From a virus, in IMG/VR virus record IMGVR_UViG_3300023223_000989, positions 1 to 27,287 of that record: a DNA stretch of 27,287 bases; one strand, written 5' to 3'. The notes beneath the pieces are model-generated. The model was not told the origin of the DNA, ran no database searches, and saw only the letters and a list, made by a program, of their open reading frames with translations. Below are positions 26,890 to 27,287 of the stretch, piece by piece. Every line of letters starts with the position of its first letter. Positions within the stretch are counted from its first letter, which is position 1. The translations under genes were made by a program, and so were the position numbers.

Positions 26890-27113
26890 CTTTTGCCACT
26901 CATCTTATATGGCTTTCCACCATCGCTTATTACCCACTTTGTTTTTCCATCGAATCTTTTGGCATAAAATTTAGTACCCGGCATTCCGACACTAAATTTT
27001 CTTAGGGCTTTTAAGCTTTTAAAAAACCTAAAACATTCCGGTGGTTTTGGAAATAAGAACTTTCTGAGAGGGTCATGCCACCGTACTACGTAGCCGTATT
27101 TTTTGTTAAACAT
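26886..27113 (-). CDS. Small basic hypothetical protein
   Basis: A 75-residue, strongly basic protein rich in Phe, Lys and Gly (FNKKYGYVVRWHDPLRKFLF, then KFYAKRFDGKTKWVISDGGK), beta-rich. ATG 27113 overlaps the end of the upstream gene and has GGTGA 5 nt before it; ATGs further upstream lie inside that gene. The family is unknown. Confidence 0.64.
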   Translation of the reverse strand: MFNKKYGYVVRWHDPLRKFLFPKPPECFRFFKSLKALRKFSVGMPGTKFYAKRFDGKTKWVISDGGKPYKMSGKR

Positions 27114-27287
27114 CTCCGTCACCATCCCAAACATACCGACGCCCATGCTTTGTGATTTCTTCGGGGATTTCTGGTTTTGGGGCGTTTATTAGGTTAATCT
27201 CTCCAGATGCCCATGATGCGATATTTCCATCTTTAGTTTTAATTAAGTGACCGTGATCAATACTGCCGTAATATTGATAGGTGTAAT
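27106..27287 (-). CDS. Hypothetical protein, N-terminus beyond the window
   Basis: Partial. 59 codons run from the right edge to TAA at 27108..27106. They read YTYQYYGSIDHGHLIKTKDG, then a segment with ASWASGEINLINAP and a C-terminus RRYVWDGDGDV. The next gene's ATG overlaps the stop. No family recognised and length unknown. Confidence 0.62.
   Translation of the reverse strand, partial: YTYQYYGSIDHGHLIKTKDGNIASWASGEINLINAPKPEIPEEITKHGRRYVWDGDGDV

Overview
The window is a contiguous piece of a tailed double-stranded DNA phage (or prophage) of moderate to low GC. The evidence is a complete HK97-type packaging and head block (small and large terminase, portal, SPP1 gp7-like minor head protein, HK97-family prohead protease) beside phage replication and recombination genes (DUF4373 initiator-like protein, YqaJ-type exonuclease, DUF1064 protein, two YopX-domain proteins), and dense small genes joined by ATGA/GTGA overlaps. 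No integrase, lysis, tape-measure or tail-tube gene is present, so lifestyle and tail type cannot be read. The host cannot be named. Several module-leading genes start 6-7 nt after a TANNNT -10 box, which suggests a host that translates leaderless mRNA well.

Layout. 1-1181 (minus): start of a probable capsid gene and the prohead protease. 1249-2645 (plus): three virion-like genes inserted backwards in the head operon. 2648-7122 (minus): minor head protein, portal, TerL, a small gene, TerS. 7226-10104 (minus): five accessory virion genes with tail-fibre or decoration-like composition. 10152-12822 (minus): methyltransferase, a gene broken by an in-frame TGA, a Cys-rich protein, tRNA-Gln, a DUF3820-like protein and a GmhB-like HAD phosphatase. 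12819-14876 (minus): DUF4373 protein carrying an iteron cluster (candidate origin), an HTH protein, and a ribbon-helix-helix protein at a divergent control region (14883-14957). 14995-20978 (plus): early operon with zinc-binding small proteins, YopX, YqaJ exonuclease, a putative annealing protein and a coiled-coil partner. 20983-23082 (minus): small accessory genes. 23253-25677 (plus): a second early operon (DUF1064 and small genes). 25698-27287 (minus): small accessory genes, one running off the right edge.

Most notable: two tandem hairpin units at 24366-24443 reproduce the architecture of a type I-E CRISPR repeat (6-bp stem starting CCCC, 4-nt loop, GGGG followed by ATGAA) with a compensatory base-pair change. 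No cas genes accompany them and the period is 50 nt instead of about 61. This is a candidate phage repeat-mimic RNA (RNA anti-CRISPR-like). Also notable are the iterons inside the replication gene, the leaderless TANNNT starts, and four genes that look intact except for one lesion each.
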